NCBI GenBank assembly: GCA_963663735.2
Contig: CAXXHN010000001.1
Coordinates: 1,674,001 to 1,738,000, forward strand
Length of the DNA: 64,000 nt
Direction of reading: 5' to 3'
Source: G963663735 sp963663735
GTDB taxonomy: Bacteria; Acidobacteriota; UBA6911; RPQK01; JAPXNP01
In this document: piece by piece, positions 46,280-54,636 of the stretch
How the letters are laid out: every line of letters starts with the position of its first letter
Position numbering within the stretch: position 1 is the first letter of the stretch
Position numbers and translations under genes: made by a program
Notes under the pieces: generated by a model
Databases searched by the model: none
What the model was told of the DNA's origin: nothing
The model's input: only the letters and a program-made list of their open reading frames with translations

Positions 46280-46623
46280 GTTGCATGCCAGTAGTCAGGG
46301 TTGCCCCCTTATTGGCCCGCATCGCCTGCGGGCTGCAACGGAACTTCATTTTTCTGCCTGAATGACCCATTGTTGTAAAGCGTAGTTCAACGGACGCTGA
46401 CTATTCCCTCCAGCTTTGGTTGCTGCAATATCCTGCTTTTTAATGAACTAAATGTAGAACATTTTAATGATACTGTCGATGCGGTCCAAAAGCATCTTGA
46501 ATTCTATTGGGTTTGCGTATTCAACTCATCCACTCGATTTGTATTGTTTAGGTTCTCCTGTAATTGTACAATCAATAACAGGATTGAAGACTGATTCCAA
46601 ACATGTTTTGGAAGGAGGGGTTT
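46280..46623. other. Intergenic region between the MFS gene and the hybrid-kinase operon
   Basis: 344 bp holding the divergent promoters. A 7-bp GC hairpin GCCCGCA/TGCGGGC lies at 46315-46333 near the MFS start. A sigma-70-like promoter for the kinase is listed separately. No gene seen. Confidence 0.5.
46544..46572 (+). promoter_or_regulatory. Candidate sigma-70 promoter of the hybrid-kinase operon
   Basis: TTGTTT, 17-base spacer, TACAAT; predicted start near 46579, about 45 bases before ATG 46624. The -10 lies within the perfect palindrome ATTGTACAAT (46563-46572), which could be an operator. Confidence 0.45.
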
Positions 46624-49600
46624 ATGGAGAAGGTTACACTTGATGACTTGAAATTCAAGCCGAAGTGGCAGTATGAAAATCTCTCCACCGGGGGTTCCTA
46701 CAAAAACGGTGTCATTCCTGGACTGCTGTTTTTTTCGTCTCTCAGCGGAAATTTCAGATTCGAAGATTCAATTGCTATTGTCCCGATCCTGGAGAGTATT
46801 TTTGAGGAAGGAGAATTTGATAACAAATCTTACATCCGCATAGCCGATTACAGTAACGCCTCTAAAGGGTCTTTTTCTGCCAGGAAAGAATATCTTCAGG
46901 CAATAACCCGCATCAACCAGGAGCATAACTGCCGTCCTTCAGTTACCTTTATCTGCGGGGCCAATCTTACTATTCGCGCAACACTCCTATTTGCCCAGCG
47001 GATTTTGGAACAGAATATGGTTTTTGTGGCTACTGTGGCTGAAGCATTTGAAAAAATCAATTCAGACTGGACGCTTGATGACAGGCATGGCAATGGTGCG
47101 ACGCCCGAATCCAACAAGGTATTGGTCTCCCAGGATGAAATTGATACGCTGGTTCGTCTGGTTGGCAAACCTGCCTGGGATAAAAACTTAGAAGAAGCCA
47201 TGCCCTTCAATGAAGGCAACCCACTCAGTCTTCTTTACCAAGCGATCCTGGAAGCATCGAGTGATATGGGAGAGTTGATAGAGAGGGAGAAGGAGAAGGA
47301 ACAACAGCTTCGTAGAACAGTGGCATTTGAGCAAACCCTGTATGAAACATCTCCTGACTTTGTGTTTATCCTGGACAGGAAGGGTATTATACGCCGGGCT
47401 AACCGGGGATATCCGGGATTCACCAAAGAAGAATTAATTGGAAAGAACATACTTTCATTTGTGCATTCCAGTGACAGAAATGCATCATCCGCATATATCA
47501 ACAAAGCCCTGAAGGGGGAGAGGCAGACTTTTGAAAATATTATCACGCTGCCTGACGGAGAGCACCATTTCCTGAATCGGCTGAATCCTTTGCCGGGAAT
47601 TATGGACGATGAAATCGTGCTGCTGAGCGCCGCTGATATTACCGACATCAAGAAGGCGGAAGCAAAGCTGCTGGAAGTTAATGAGCATCTGCGATCCCAG
47701 ACTGAGCGGGCCAATGAATTAGCCACAAGGGCAGAAATGGCCAGTATAGCCAAGAGCGAGTTTCTGGCGAACATGAGCCATGAAATCCGTACTCCCCTGA
47801 ATGGGGTAATAGGAATGTCCGCCCTTCTTCTTGACTCTAATCTCGATGAGGACCAGAGGCAGTACGCTGAAATGATCTGTCGCAGCGGAGAATCACTCCT
47901 GGGGCTGATTAACGACATCCTGGATTTTTCAAAGATTGAAGCCGGAAAACTGGAACTGGAAACCCTGGATTTTGACTTGCGGGCCCTGCTTGATGATTTT
48001 GCTGAAATAATGTCCTTTAAAGCCTACGAAAAAGGCCTGGAGTTTATCTGTTCTGCGGCTCCTGATACACCTTCTTTTATCCGCGGTGACCCAGGCCGGT
48101 TGCGGCAGATCATGATCAACCTTACAGGGAACGCCATCAAATTCACCAATGAAGGGGAGATTGCGGTACGACTGAGCCTTGAATCAGAAAATGAAGAAAA
48201 CATATTCATCAGAATTTCAGTACGTGATACTGGCATAGGGATCCCGAAAGATAAAATTGGAGACCTTTTTAAACAATTCACACAGGTTGATGCTTCCAAT
48301 ACCAGAAAATTTGGAGGTACCGGTCTGGGCCTGGCCATATCGAAGCAACTGACTGAGGCCATGGGAGGTGAGATTGGAGTAGTGAGTGAGGAGGGGGTCG
48401 GATCCGAGTTCTGGGCTACAATCTGTTTTTCAAGGCCGACTGAATCCAGGCAGGAACATGACAGGGGTTTACTGGCTGAAATTAGTGGAATTCGTATCCT
48501 GGTTGTTGATGATAATCTGTCAAACCGGGAAATTTTGATGGAGCAGTTCCATGTCTGGGAAGCCAGGGCAGAGGAGGCCGCTGACGGAGAAACAGCACTC
48601 AGGCTCCTTAGGGCTGCCGTGCAGGATGGGGATCCCTTCAAGGCCGCTATCCTGGATAAAGACATGCCGGGGATGGATGGGGAAACACTGGGCAATATTA
48701 TTAAAGCTGATTCTATGCTTGCCGATACCCGGCTGGTTTTAATGACATCACTTGGACAGAGGGGAGATGCCCGAAGATTCCAGGATATAGGGTTTTCGGC
48801 CTATTTGATTAAACCTGTACGGCAGTCGGAGCTGTATGAGTGTCTTGCCGAACTGTTTGACTGTCTGTCCGTGGTATTGACAGAAGAAAAAGACAAAACC
48901 CCGCCTTCACTTGTCACCCGCCATTCGATACGGGAAATGCGGCGTGGCAACGTCAGAATTCTCCTGGCAGAAGACAACATTACCAATCAGCTTGTGGCGC
49001 TGGGAATGCTAAAGAAAATTGGGCTTTCGGCTGATGCGGTCAAAGACGGGAAAGAGGCCTTGAAGGCTTTGGAACTGGCTCAATATGACCTGGTGCTGAT
49101 GGATGTACAGATGCCGGAAATGGACGGCCTTGAAGCTACTCGAATTATCAGGGATCCTGGATCCAATACAAAAAACCGCGATGTTCCTGTTATAGCCATG
49201 ACTGCCCATACCGGGCAGGATGACAGGAATAAATGCATTGAGGCAGGTATGAATGACTATCTTTCGAAACCTGTTAATCCCAAGGACCTGGCATCAATAT
49301 TAGAAAAGTGGCTGCCTGAGGAAAAGGAACCTGTTGCAATATCCAAGCCTGTTCTCAGGAATCCCCTGATATTTAATAAGAGCGAACTGCTTTCCAGGCT
49401 TGGTGGTGATAAAGACTTGATGCAAGTCGTAATAGAGGGATTTCTTGAAGACATTCCAAGGTTGATTGAAAACCTGAAAAAGTCCCTCAAATCGCCAGAT
49501 TTGGCAGCCATTGAGCATTATACCCGCTCAATACAGGTTGCGGCAGCCAGTGTGGGCGGCGAAAACCTGCGGCGTGCCGGGCTTGAGATGGAAAAATCCG

Positions 49601-50115
49601 TAAAGCTTATGGAGATTGAGATTGTCCGGTCAGGGTTTTTCGAAATTGAAAAACAGCTGAAACTCCTGAGGGAAGCCTTGCAGGAAGAACTTTCAGATGG
49701 CAATAGTCAGTATCCATGGGTCGCAAGGGATCCACTGCCGCTGAGGATTCTCCTGGTGGAAGATGGAGAGGATAACCGGAAATTGATTCAGGCCTACTTC
49801 AAAAGAGCCTCTGATCAAATTGATATAGCAGAGCAGGGAGATATAGCTGTTGCCAAGTTTAAGGAGAATGAGTACGACATCATACTTATGGATGTCCAGA
49901 TGCCGGTGATGGATGGCTATACAGCAACCAGAATTATCCGAGAATGGGAAAAAGAGAAAAGACTGGCTCCTGTTCCAATTGTCGCCCTTACCGCTCATTC
50001 CGCTGCGGAGGACAAAAGGAAGAGCCTGGAAGCCGGATGCACCGGGCATTTAACAAAACCAATAAAAAAGGCAGCCCTAATGGAGGCTATCAAGATATAC
50101 AGAAGGCGTAAATAA
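46624..50115 (+). CDS. Hybrid histidine kinase with three receivers and a histidine-less HPt domain
   Basis: 1163 residues from ATG 46624 (GGAAGGAGG upstream fixes the start). Order: an unassigned N-terminal domain (about 1-175); PAS (about 235-350); HisKA with MSHEIRTPLNGVIGMS (His386); HATPase (DTGIGIP, GGTGLGLAISKQ); receiver 1 (Asp678, AILDKDMPGMDG); receiver 2 (Asp827, LMDVQMPEMDG); an HPt-like helical domain (about 925-1020) where the phospho-His position reads Arg968 in HYTRSIQVAAASVGG; and receiver 3 (Asp1090, LMDVQMPVMDG). No membrane helix, so cytoplasmic sensing. It heads the operon with a separate Hpt and the receiver-ATPase fusion, which implies a multistep phosphorelay. Confidence 0.93.
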   Translation: MEKVTLDDLKFKPKWQYENLSTGGSYKNGVIPGLLFFSSLSGNFRFEDSIAIVPILESIFEEGEFDNKSYIRIADYSNASKGSFSARKEYLQAITRINQEHNCRPSVTFICGANLTIRATLLFAQRILEQNMVFVATVAEAFEKINSDWTLDDRHGNGATPESNKVLVSQDEIDTLVRLVGKPAWDKNLEEAMPFNEGNPLSLLYQAILEASSDMGELIEREKEKEQQLRRTVAFEQTLYETSPDFVFILDRKGIIRRANRGYPGFTKEELIGKNILSFVHSSDRNASSAYINKALKGERQTFENIITLPDGEHHFLNRLNPLPGIMDDEIVLLSAADITDIKKAEAKLLEVNEHLRSQTERANELATRAEMASIAKSEFLANMSHEIRTPLNGVIGMSALLLDSNLDEDQRQYAEMICRSGESLLGLINDILDFSKIEAGKLELETLDFDLRALLDDFAEIMSFKAYEKGLEFICSAAPDTPSFIRGDPGRLRQIMINLTGNAIKFTNEGEIAVRLSLESENEENIFIRISVRDTGIGIPKDKIGDLFKQFTQVDASNTRKFGGTGLGLAISKQLTEAMGGEIGVVSEEGVGSEFWATICFSRPTESRQEHDRGLLAEISGIRILVVDDNLSNREILMEQFHVWEARAEEAADGETALRLLRAAVQDGDPFKAAILDKDMPGMDGETLGNIIKADSMLADTRLVLMTSLGQRGDARRFQDIGFSAYLIKPVRQSELYECLAELFDCLSVVLTEEKDKTPPSLVTRHSIREMRRGNVRILLAEDNITNQLVALGMLKKIGLSADAVKDGKEALKALELAQYDLVLMDVQMPEMDGLEATRIIRDPGSNTKNRDVPVIAMTAHTGQDDRNKCIEAGMNDYLSKPVNPKDLASILEKWLPEEKEPVAISKPVLRNPLIFNKSELLSRLGGDKDLMQVVIEGFLEDIPRLIENLKKSLKSPDLAAIEHYTRSIQVAAASVGGENLRRAGLEMEKSVKLMEIEIVRSGFFEIEKQLKLLREALQEELSDGNSQYPWVARDPLPLRILLVEDGEDNRKLIQAYFKRASDQIDIAEQGDIAVAKFKENEYDIILMDVQMPVMDGYTATRIIREWEKEKRLAPVPIVALTAHSAAEDKRKSLEAGCTGHLTKPIKKAALMEAIKIYRRRK

Positions 50116-50232
50116 AGAACGAATAAGATAATCCCAAGCTGCCGATGGGATGAATCAGGTATTCCGCTGGCCGTCTATTCTAAAAATATGCGGAACTGGC
50201 TGAATACGGAGAGTGGTTGGAGGGTGAATAAA

Positions 50233-50553
50233 ATGACCAGGGATGATAACAACAGTGAGAAAATAGTGGTACACGCAGATAATGATCTGGCAGACCTTAT
50301 CCCGGGTTTTCTTAACAACCAGGGTCGGGATGCGGAGAAAATCAAGGTACTTTTAGGTTCGGGAGACTATGAGAGCATCCAGAGAATGGGCCATTCGATG
50401 AGAGGATCCGGCGGGGGATACGGATTTGACGAAATTTCCGAAATTGGAACCCGGATTGAACAGGCTGCCAAAGACCGAGACAAGAGTGAAATTCTCCTCC
50501 AGGTAGAAGGACTCCTTAATTATCTTGGCTGCATTGAGGTGGTATATGACTAA
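50233..50553 (+). CDS. Stand-alone histidine phosphotransfer (Hpt) protein
   Basis: 106 residues from ATG 50233 with GGAGG upstream; an earlier ATG at 50188 is less well placed. The HPt signature GHSMRGSGGGYGFDEI is intact, with phospho-accepting His54. It lies 117 bp after the hybrid kinase and overlaps the next gene by 8 bp. It should carry phosphate from the kinase receivers to the receivers fused to the ATPase downstream, and can replace the dead HPt domain inside the kinase. The route is inferred from gene order. Confidence 0.85.
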   Translation: MTRDDNNSEKIVVHADNDLADLIPGFLNNQGRDAEKIKVLLGSGDYESIQRMGHSMRGSGGGYGFDEISEIGTRIEQAAKDRDKSEILLQVEGLLNYLGCIEVVYD

Positions 50554-53170
50554 TACTTCTCCGGTTATCCTCTATATTGATGATAATAAGGATAACCTGT
50601 TGCTTGTTGATAGGTTTCTTGCGGGAAATTACCGGGTAATTACAGCTGAAAACGGTCCTGATGGCCTGAAGGCAGCAGGGGAGCATAAACCCTCTCTTAT
50701 TCTCCTTGATATCATGATGCCGGACATGGATGGTTATGAAGTATGCTCCCTCCTGCAGGATAGTGAGGATACAGCCTATATACCTGTCATATTTCTTACT
50801 GCCCTTGGCGAGGAAAAAGACAAGGCCAGGGCTTTTTCAGTCGGTGCCGCTGATTACCTTGTTAAGCCGATCAGGAAGAATCTCCTGCTGGAGATAGTTG
50901 AGAAACACCTGCAGACTACCGCCCAGTGGCATGAACTGAGGTCTGATTCAGGATCATGGCAGGAAGCCGTTCAACCTTCTGATTACATCAGATTTAAGGA
51001 GTTTCTGTGCGATGAAACGAACCTGGAAAGAGAAGAGCGCTTCAGGATATCAAACACTATTCCGTCTGATATCCACCGGGTATCCGCCGAGCTTGGAATA
51101 CCTGAAGAAAAACTGGCCCAATATATGGCCAGTTTTACCAGGCTCCCTTATGTTCCCAATATAGATCCGGAAAATATCTGCCTCGGGGTTCTGCCTGCCG
51201 CCTTCTGCAAATTAAATCACGTGATTGCAGTGCGGGAGGAAGGTGGAGGTAATGGATTTATTATCAGCAATCCCTTTGATCTTGACCTGGTGGATACCCT
51301 GAAAAATATATTCCATCTGGACGGATCTTCCCGTCTGTCCATAACTCATCCACGTAACATCGATTCTCTCCTGGGAGAGAATACGTTAAAGGTCAAGGAT
51401 GATCCCCTCAAGAAGACAGCCAGGATCATATCAGGTGACAATGCTCCCGATCCCTCGCTGCTCATCGGCAGGGATATCAAGGAAAAACCGGTTGTTCATA
51501 TTACCAACAGCATCCTTAACGCAGCTGTTGCCGGGAGGGCCAGTGATATCCATATTGAGCCGAAAGAGGACGAGACCATTGTCAGGTTCAGGATTGACGG
51601 AGACCTCCGAAATGCTTTCAGTTTAAAGACAAAAACCGGGATCATGGTCATCTCCAGGCTGAAGATTATCGGCGGGCTGGACATTGCAGAGAAGAGAAAA
51701 CCACAGGATGGGGCTTTTGTTGTAGAACTGAATGGCAGAGTTTTCAATATCAGGTTATCAACGACATCAACTCCAAACGGGGAAAGCCTGGTTATGAGGC
51801 TGCTCGAACCTTATTCTGAACCTAAGAAGCTGGTAGAGCTGGGAATGCTTGAAGCACAGAGCAGGACCTTGATCAGGGTAGCCAACAAATCAAGCGGAAT
51901 TATTCTTATTGTCGGCGCCACCGGGTCAGGCAAGACCACAACAATCTACAGCCTCCTTCACAATGTTGATCACGATAAAAGAAGCCTGATGTCAGTGGAA
52001 GACCCGGTTGAATACCGTATGCCTTTTGTCAACCAGCAGCAGGTAAACGAAAAAGCAGGGGTAACATTTGATGCCCTGCTAAAGACGGCCGTGAGGCAGG
52101 ATCCTGACGTCCTGTTTATGGGTGAGGTAAGAGATACTTTTTCCGCCAGGGTGGCAATTGATTTTTCAAGCACGGGTCACTTGACCATTACAACCCTCCA
52201 TACATCCAATGCCACGACGGCCATTTTCCGCCTGGGCCGCCTGGGAGTGGAGCGGGGAATAATGGCCAGTGCCCTTTTGGCGGTTGTGGCCCAGAAACTT
52301 GTCAAGAAATTGTGCCCGCACTGCAAAAAAATCGTGCCTATTTCACCTGAAGAAGTGAACATGTTCACTCCCTTTACGGACGATATTCCAACCATGGTAG
52401 CCCATGCAGTAGGTTGTGAAAAATGTGCTGATACCGGCTATATGGGAAGGGAGGGCGTTTATGAAGTCCTCGAGTTTGACCAGGAGATTTCTGATATTGT
52501 CAGTTCTAATGCACCAGTTTCAGAAATCAGGGAATTTGTTAAAAAACGTGGAGATTTCCTCATAAGCACTCACGCCATCCACAAAGTGAAAAACTTACTT
52601 GTCAGTCCTGAAGATGTTTATGAGAAGGTTCTGGCCGAAGAATTGACCGAGAGGGACATTGATGCCGGACCTGGCGGCCCCGTACAGGAATATGAAACGG
52701 GTCCGATCCAGCCAGATAAACCTGGAAGGACTCCCTCTACCCATTCCGATTTGCACCCTGTTGAAGGAACAGGAGAAAACATCAACCCGCCTGGCGTGGA
52801 CGAGAAGCAGTCAATACTGGTTGCGGATGATGATGAGGACACCCGGATATTGATCACGCGGATCCTGGAAAAGGACGGATACGAGGTTTATCCTGTTGGG
52901 GATGGCATTGAGGTACTTTTGCAGCTGGGAAGCAGAAAATTGGATCTTATCCTCTCAGATGTCGATATGCCTAATCTGGGCGGATTTGAACTGCTTGCCA
53001 TGATGGGACAGAAGGGAATTGATACACCTGTGATCCTGCTGACTTCCCGGTCTAACCCGGATGATGAGGAAAGGGGCCTGGAGCTGGGGGCCATGGATTA
53101 TATGAAGAAACCTTTTAAAAAGGAGCTTCTACTGCTGCGGGTCAAAAGAATTCTTCAGAGGAGGAAATAG
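50546..53170 (+). CDS. Receiver - PilB/GspE ATPase - receiver fusion
   Basis: 874 residues from ATG 50546 (GAGG upstream). Receiver 1 (about 1-125): DDN acidic site, phospho-Asp55 in LLDIMMPDMDG, Lys in YLVKPI. PilB-type domain (about 150-690): MshEN-like N-terminus, Walker A GATGSGKTTTIY (about 456-467), Walker B PDVLFMGEVRD, His box TGHLTITTLHTSN, zinc cysteines CPHCKK and CEKCADTGYMGR. A Pro/Gly-rich linker (about 690-745) leads to receiver 2 (ADDDED, phospho-Asp805 in LSDVDMPNLGG, YMKKPF). Both receivers and the ATPase keep all key residues. This suggests pilus-assembly ATPase activity gated directly by phosphorylation. Confidence 0.93.
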   Translation: MTNTSPVILYIDDNKDNLLLVDRFLAGNYRVITAENGPDGLKAAGEHKPSLILLDIMMPDMDGYEVCSLLQDSEDTAYIPVIFLTALGEEKDKARAFSVGAADYLVKPIRKNLLLEIVEKHLQTTAQWHELRSDSGSWQEAVQPSDYIRFKEFLCDETNLEREERFRISNTIPSDIHRVSAELGIPEEKLAQYMASFTRLPYVPNIDPENICLGVLPAAFCKLNHVIAVREEGGGNGFIISNPFDLDLVDTLKNIFHLDGSSRLSITHPRNIDSLLGENTLKVKDDPLKKTARIISGDNAPDPSLLIGRDIKEKPVVHITNSILNAAVAGRASDIHIEPKEDETIVRFRIDGDLRNAFSLKTKTGIMVISRLKIIGGLDIAEKRKPQDGAFVVELNGRVFNIRLSTTSTPNGESLVMRLLEPYSEPKKLVELGMLEAQSRTLIRVANKSSGIILIVGATGSGKTTTIYSLLHNVDHDKRSLMSVEDPVEYRMPFVNQQQVNEKAGVTFDALLKTAVRQDPDVLFMGEVRDTFSARVAIDFSSTGHLTITTLHTSNATTAIFRLGRLGVERGIMASALLAVVAQKLVKKLCPHCKKIVPISPEEVNMFTPFTDDIPTMVAHAVGCEKCADTGYMGREGVYEVLEFDQEISDIVSSNAPVSEIREFVKKRGDFLISTHAIHKVKNLLVSPEDVYEKVLAEELTERDIDAGPGGPVQEYETGPIQPDKPGRTPSTHSDLHPVEGTGENINPPGVDEKQSILVADDDEDTRILITRILEKDGYEVYPVGDGIEVLLQLGSRKLDLILSDVDMPNLGGFELLAMMGQKGIDTPVILLTSRSNPDDEERGLELGAMDYMKKPFKKELLLLRVKRILQRRK

Positions 53171-53172
53171 GA

Positions 53173-53682
53173 ATGGACGAAAATACCGGGTCTCCGGGAA
53201 TTTGTCGAAAATGCGGCAAAGTTGTAAACAATGATGAACCATATTGTACTCAATGCCAGGTAGAGCTGGCTGAGGAAAACATTGCTGATGTTGAGGAAGA
53301 GACAATTGAAGCAGGCCCTCCTGAGGAAAATAAAGGAAGAAGGGCACTTCTTCTGGTTATTTTGTTGATTTTAATAGGAACGATAATCTATCAGGCTCCT
53401 TCTTTTTTTGCGGCTTTTAAAGAAAAACAGCCAATCAGGCAGGGAACCTATGACACTGATGCTCAAACCGATTTGTGCATCACCAATCTCTGGCGGATAT
53501 CCCGGATGCTGGAAGAGGGGACCCTTCCGGATAACAATATGGTCTGCCCTGAAAGCGGGATGACCTACATTGTAACTAAGGATTCCAAGGACATTGTTGT
53601 CCGCTGCCCTAATCCTGGGAAACATGGATTAAGTGAATTACGAGTCAGTAAAAGGTATCCATGCCCTGAGGTGAAAAAATGA
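53173..53682 (+). CDS. Zinc-ribbon membrane protein with a pilin-head-like C-terminus
   Basis: 169 residues, two bp after the ATPase fusion. The N-terminal zinc ribbon has CRKCGK and CTQC (residues about 11-30), then an acidic stretch, one membrane helix (about 57-75, RRALLLVILLILIGTIIYQ), and a C-terminal domain with LCITNLWRISRMLEEGTLP, CPESGMTYIV and RCPNPGKHG. The CPxxG-x-x-Y ... C-x4-H arrangement echoes the heads of pseudopilins, including the two pilin-like proteins that follow (CPYGGEW ... GCSLHF). There is no class III leader. Possible roles are an assembly-platform adaptor or scaffold; no known function. Confidence 0.75.
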   Translation: MDENTGSPGICRKCGKVVNNDEPYCTQCQVELAEENIADVEEETIEAGPPEENKGRRALLLVILLILIGTIIYQAPSFFAAFKEKQPIRQGTYDTDAQTDLCITNLWRISRMLEEGTLPDNNMVCPESGMTYIVTKDSKDIVVRCPNPGKHGLSELRVSKRYPCPEVKK

Positions 53683-54620
53683 GGGGATCCTTGTTCTCCA
53701 GGGGATTCAGTTATCTGGAACTGATGGTTGTTATTTCTGTTATAGGAGTTATCGCATCCTTCGCCGTTCCGCAGTACATGATTTATATAGAAACCGCCCA
53801 GGCTACAGCCTGCCTGGTGGAGCGCGGACAGACCAACCGGCTGATAATCCAATATACCAGTGATCACCAGGATACTCCGCTGACCAATCTTGCCCAGCTT
53901 GTCAGCGCCGGATATGTGGATGAAGTGCCGAACTGTCCTTACGGGGGAGAATGGGTACTGGTTCCGTCTGATCAAAATCAGGGATTACCTGCTGTAGGGT
54001 GCTCCCTGCATTTCTGGCCGGGAGCAGGAGAGGGGGATGCCGACACGGACGGGCTGCTTGCTTCAGATAATTTTGATAGCGGCAATGCTAACGGGTGGAC
54101 TGAAACAGGCAGGGACTGGGAGGTGGTTGACGGGAAATATATAGGCGGAAAAGAGCGAGGATCAGCCTATAGGAACTATACATTTTTTGGAGATGGAGGG
54201 TGGACTGATTATACGGTGGAATTGGATGCTAATCTGATGAATGGCCAGGGAAACGCTTATGGGTATGGGGTCTTTTTCAGAGCCCAGGACTATTCAAATC
54301 TGGATTCTTATATTTTTCAATATGATGCCGGATATGGGGAAAACGGCTCTTTTCTGTTTCGAGAAATTGTGAATGGCATCGAACAATCACCGTTTGCCAG
54401 GGTCAGCGCCCCTGAGGGATATGATTGGAATGGTACAGACAAGCATATAACCATTACCGTTTCAGGGAGCAACTTCAGTGCGTACGTAAGTGATGTTAAT
54501 GGCGGTACCACCCCTGTTTTGAAGGGAAGTGATTCTTCCTACACCAGCGGGGCAATAGGACTTCGTACCTGGGGATCAGCCCAGGCGGGGTTTGACAATA
54601 TTGAAGTATCGCCGAATTAA
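53679..54620 (+). CDS. Pilin-like protein with a C-terminal LamG/DUF1080-like domain
   Basis: 313 residues, ATG overlapping the previous stop (ATGA). The class III leader MRGSLFSRG is cut before FSYLELMVVISVIGVIAS, with Glu5. Residues about 35-110 form a pseudopilin head with paired Cys (ACLVERGQTNR, NCPYGGEWVLV, GCSLHFWP). After a short linker, residues about 125-313 (DNFDSGNANGWTETG, YGYGVFFRAQDYSNLDSYIF, YTSGAIGLRTWGSAQAGFDN) look like a concanavalin-type jelly roll found in glycan-binding and sugar-hydrolase-associated proteins. It suggests a filament tip or surface subunit that binds a ligand. Confidence 0.85.
   Translation: MRGSLFSRGFSYLELMVVISVIGVIASFAVPQYMIYIETAQATACLVERGQTNRLIIQYTSDHQDTPLTNLAQLVSAGYVDEVPNCPYGGEWVLVPSDQNQGLPAVGCSLHFWPGAGEGDADTDGLLASDNFDSGNANGWTETGRDWEVVDGKYIGGKERGSAYRNYTFFGDGGWTDYTVELDANLMNGQGNAYGYGVFFRAQDYSNLDSYIFQYDAGYGENGSFLFREIVNGIEQSPFARVSAPEGYDWNGTDKHITITVSGSNFSAYVSDVNGGTTPVLKGSDSSYTSGAIGLRTWGSAQAGFDNIEVSPN
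53703..54021 (+). repeat. Direct repeat, copy A (pilin N-terminal module)
   Basis: 319 bp that is about 90% identical by eye to 54664-54982, without gaps. It codes for the pilin helix and head up to the FWP residues; similarity ends abruptly there. Confidence 0.88.
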
Positions 54621-54636
54621 AGAATCGGGAGCTGAA

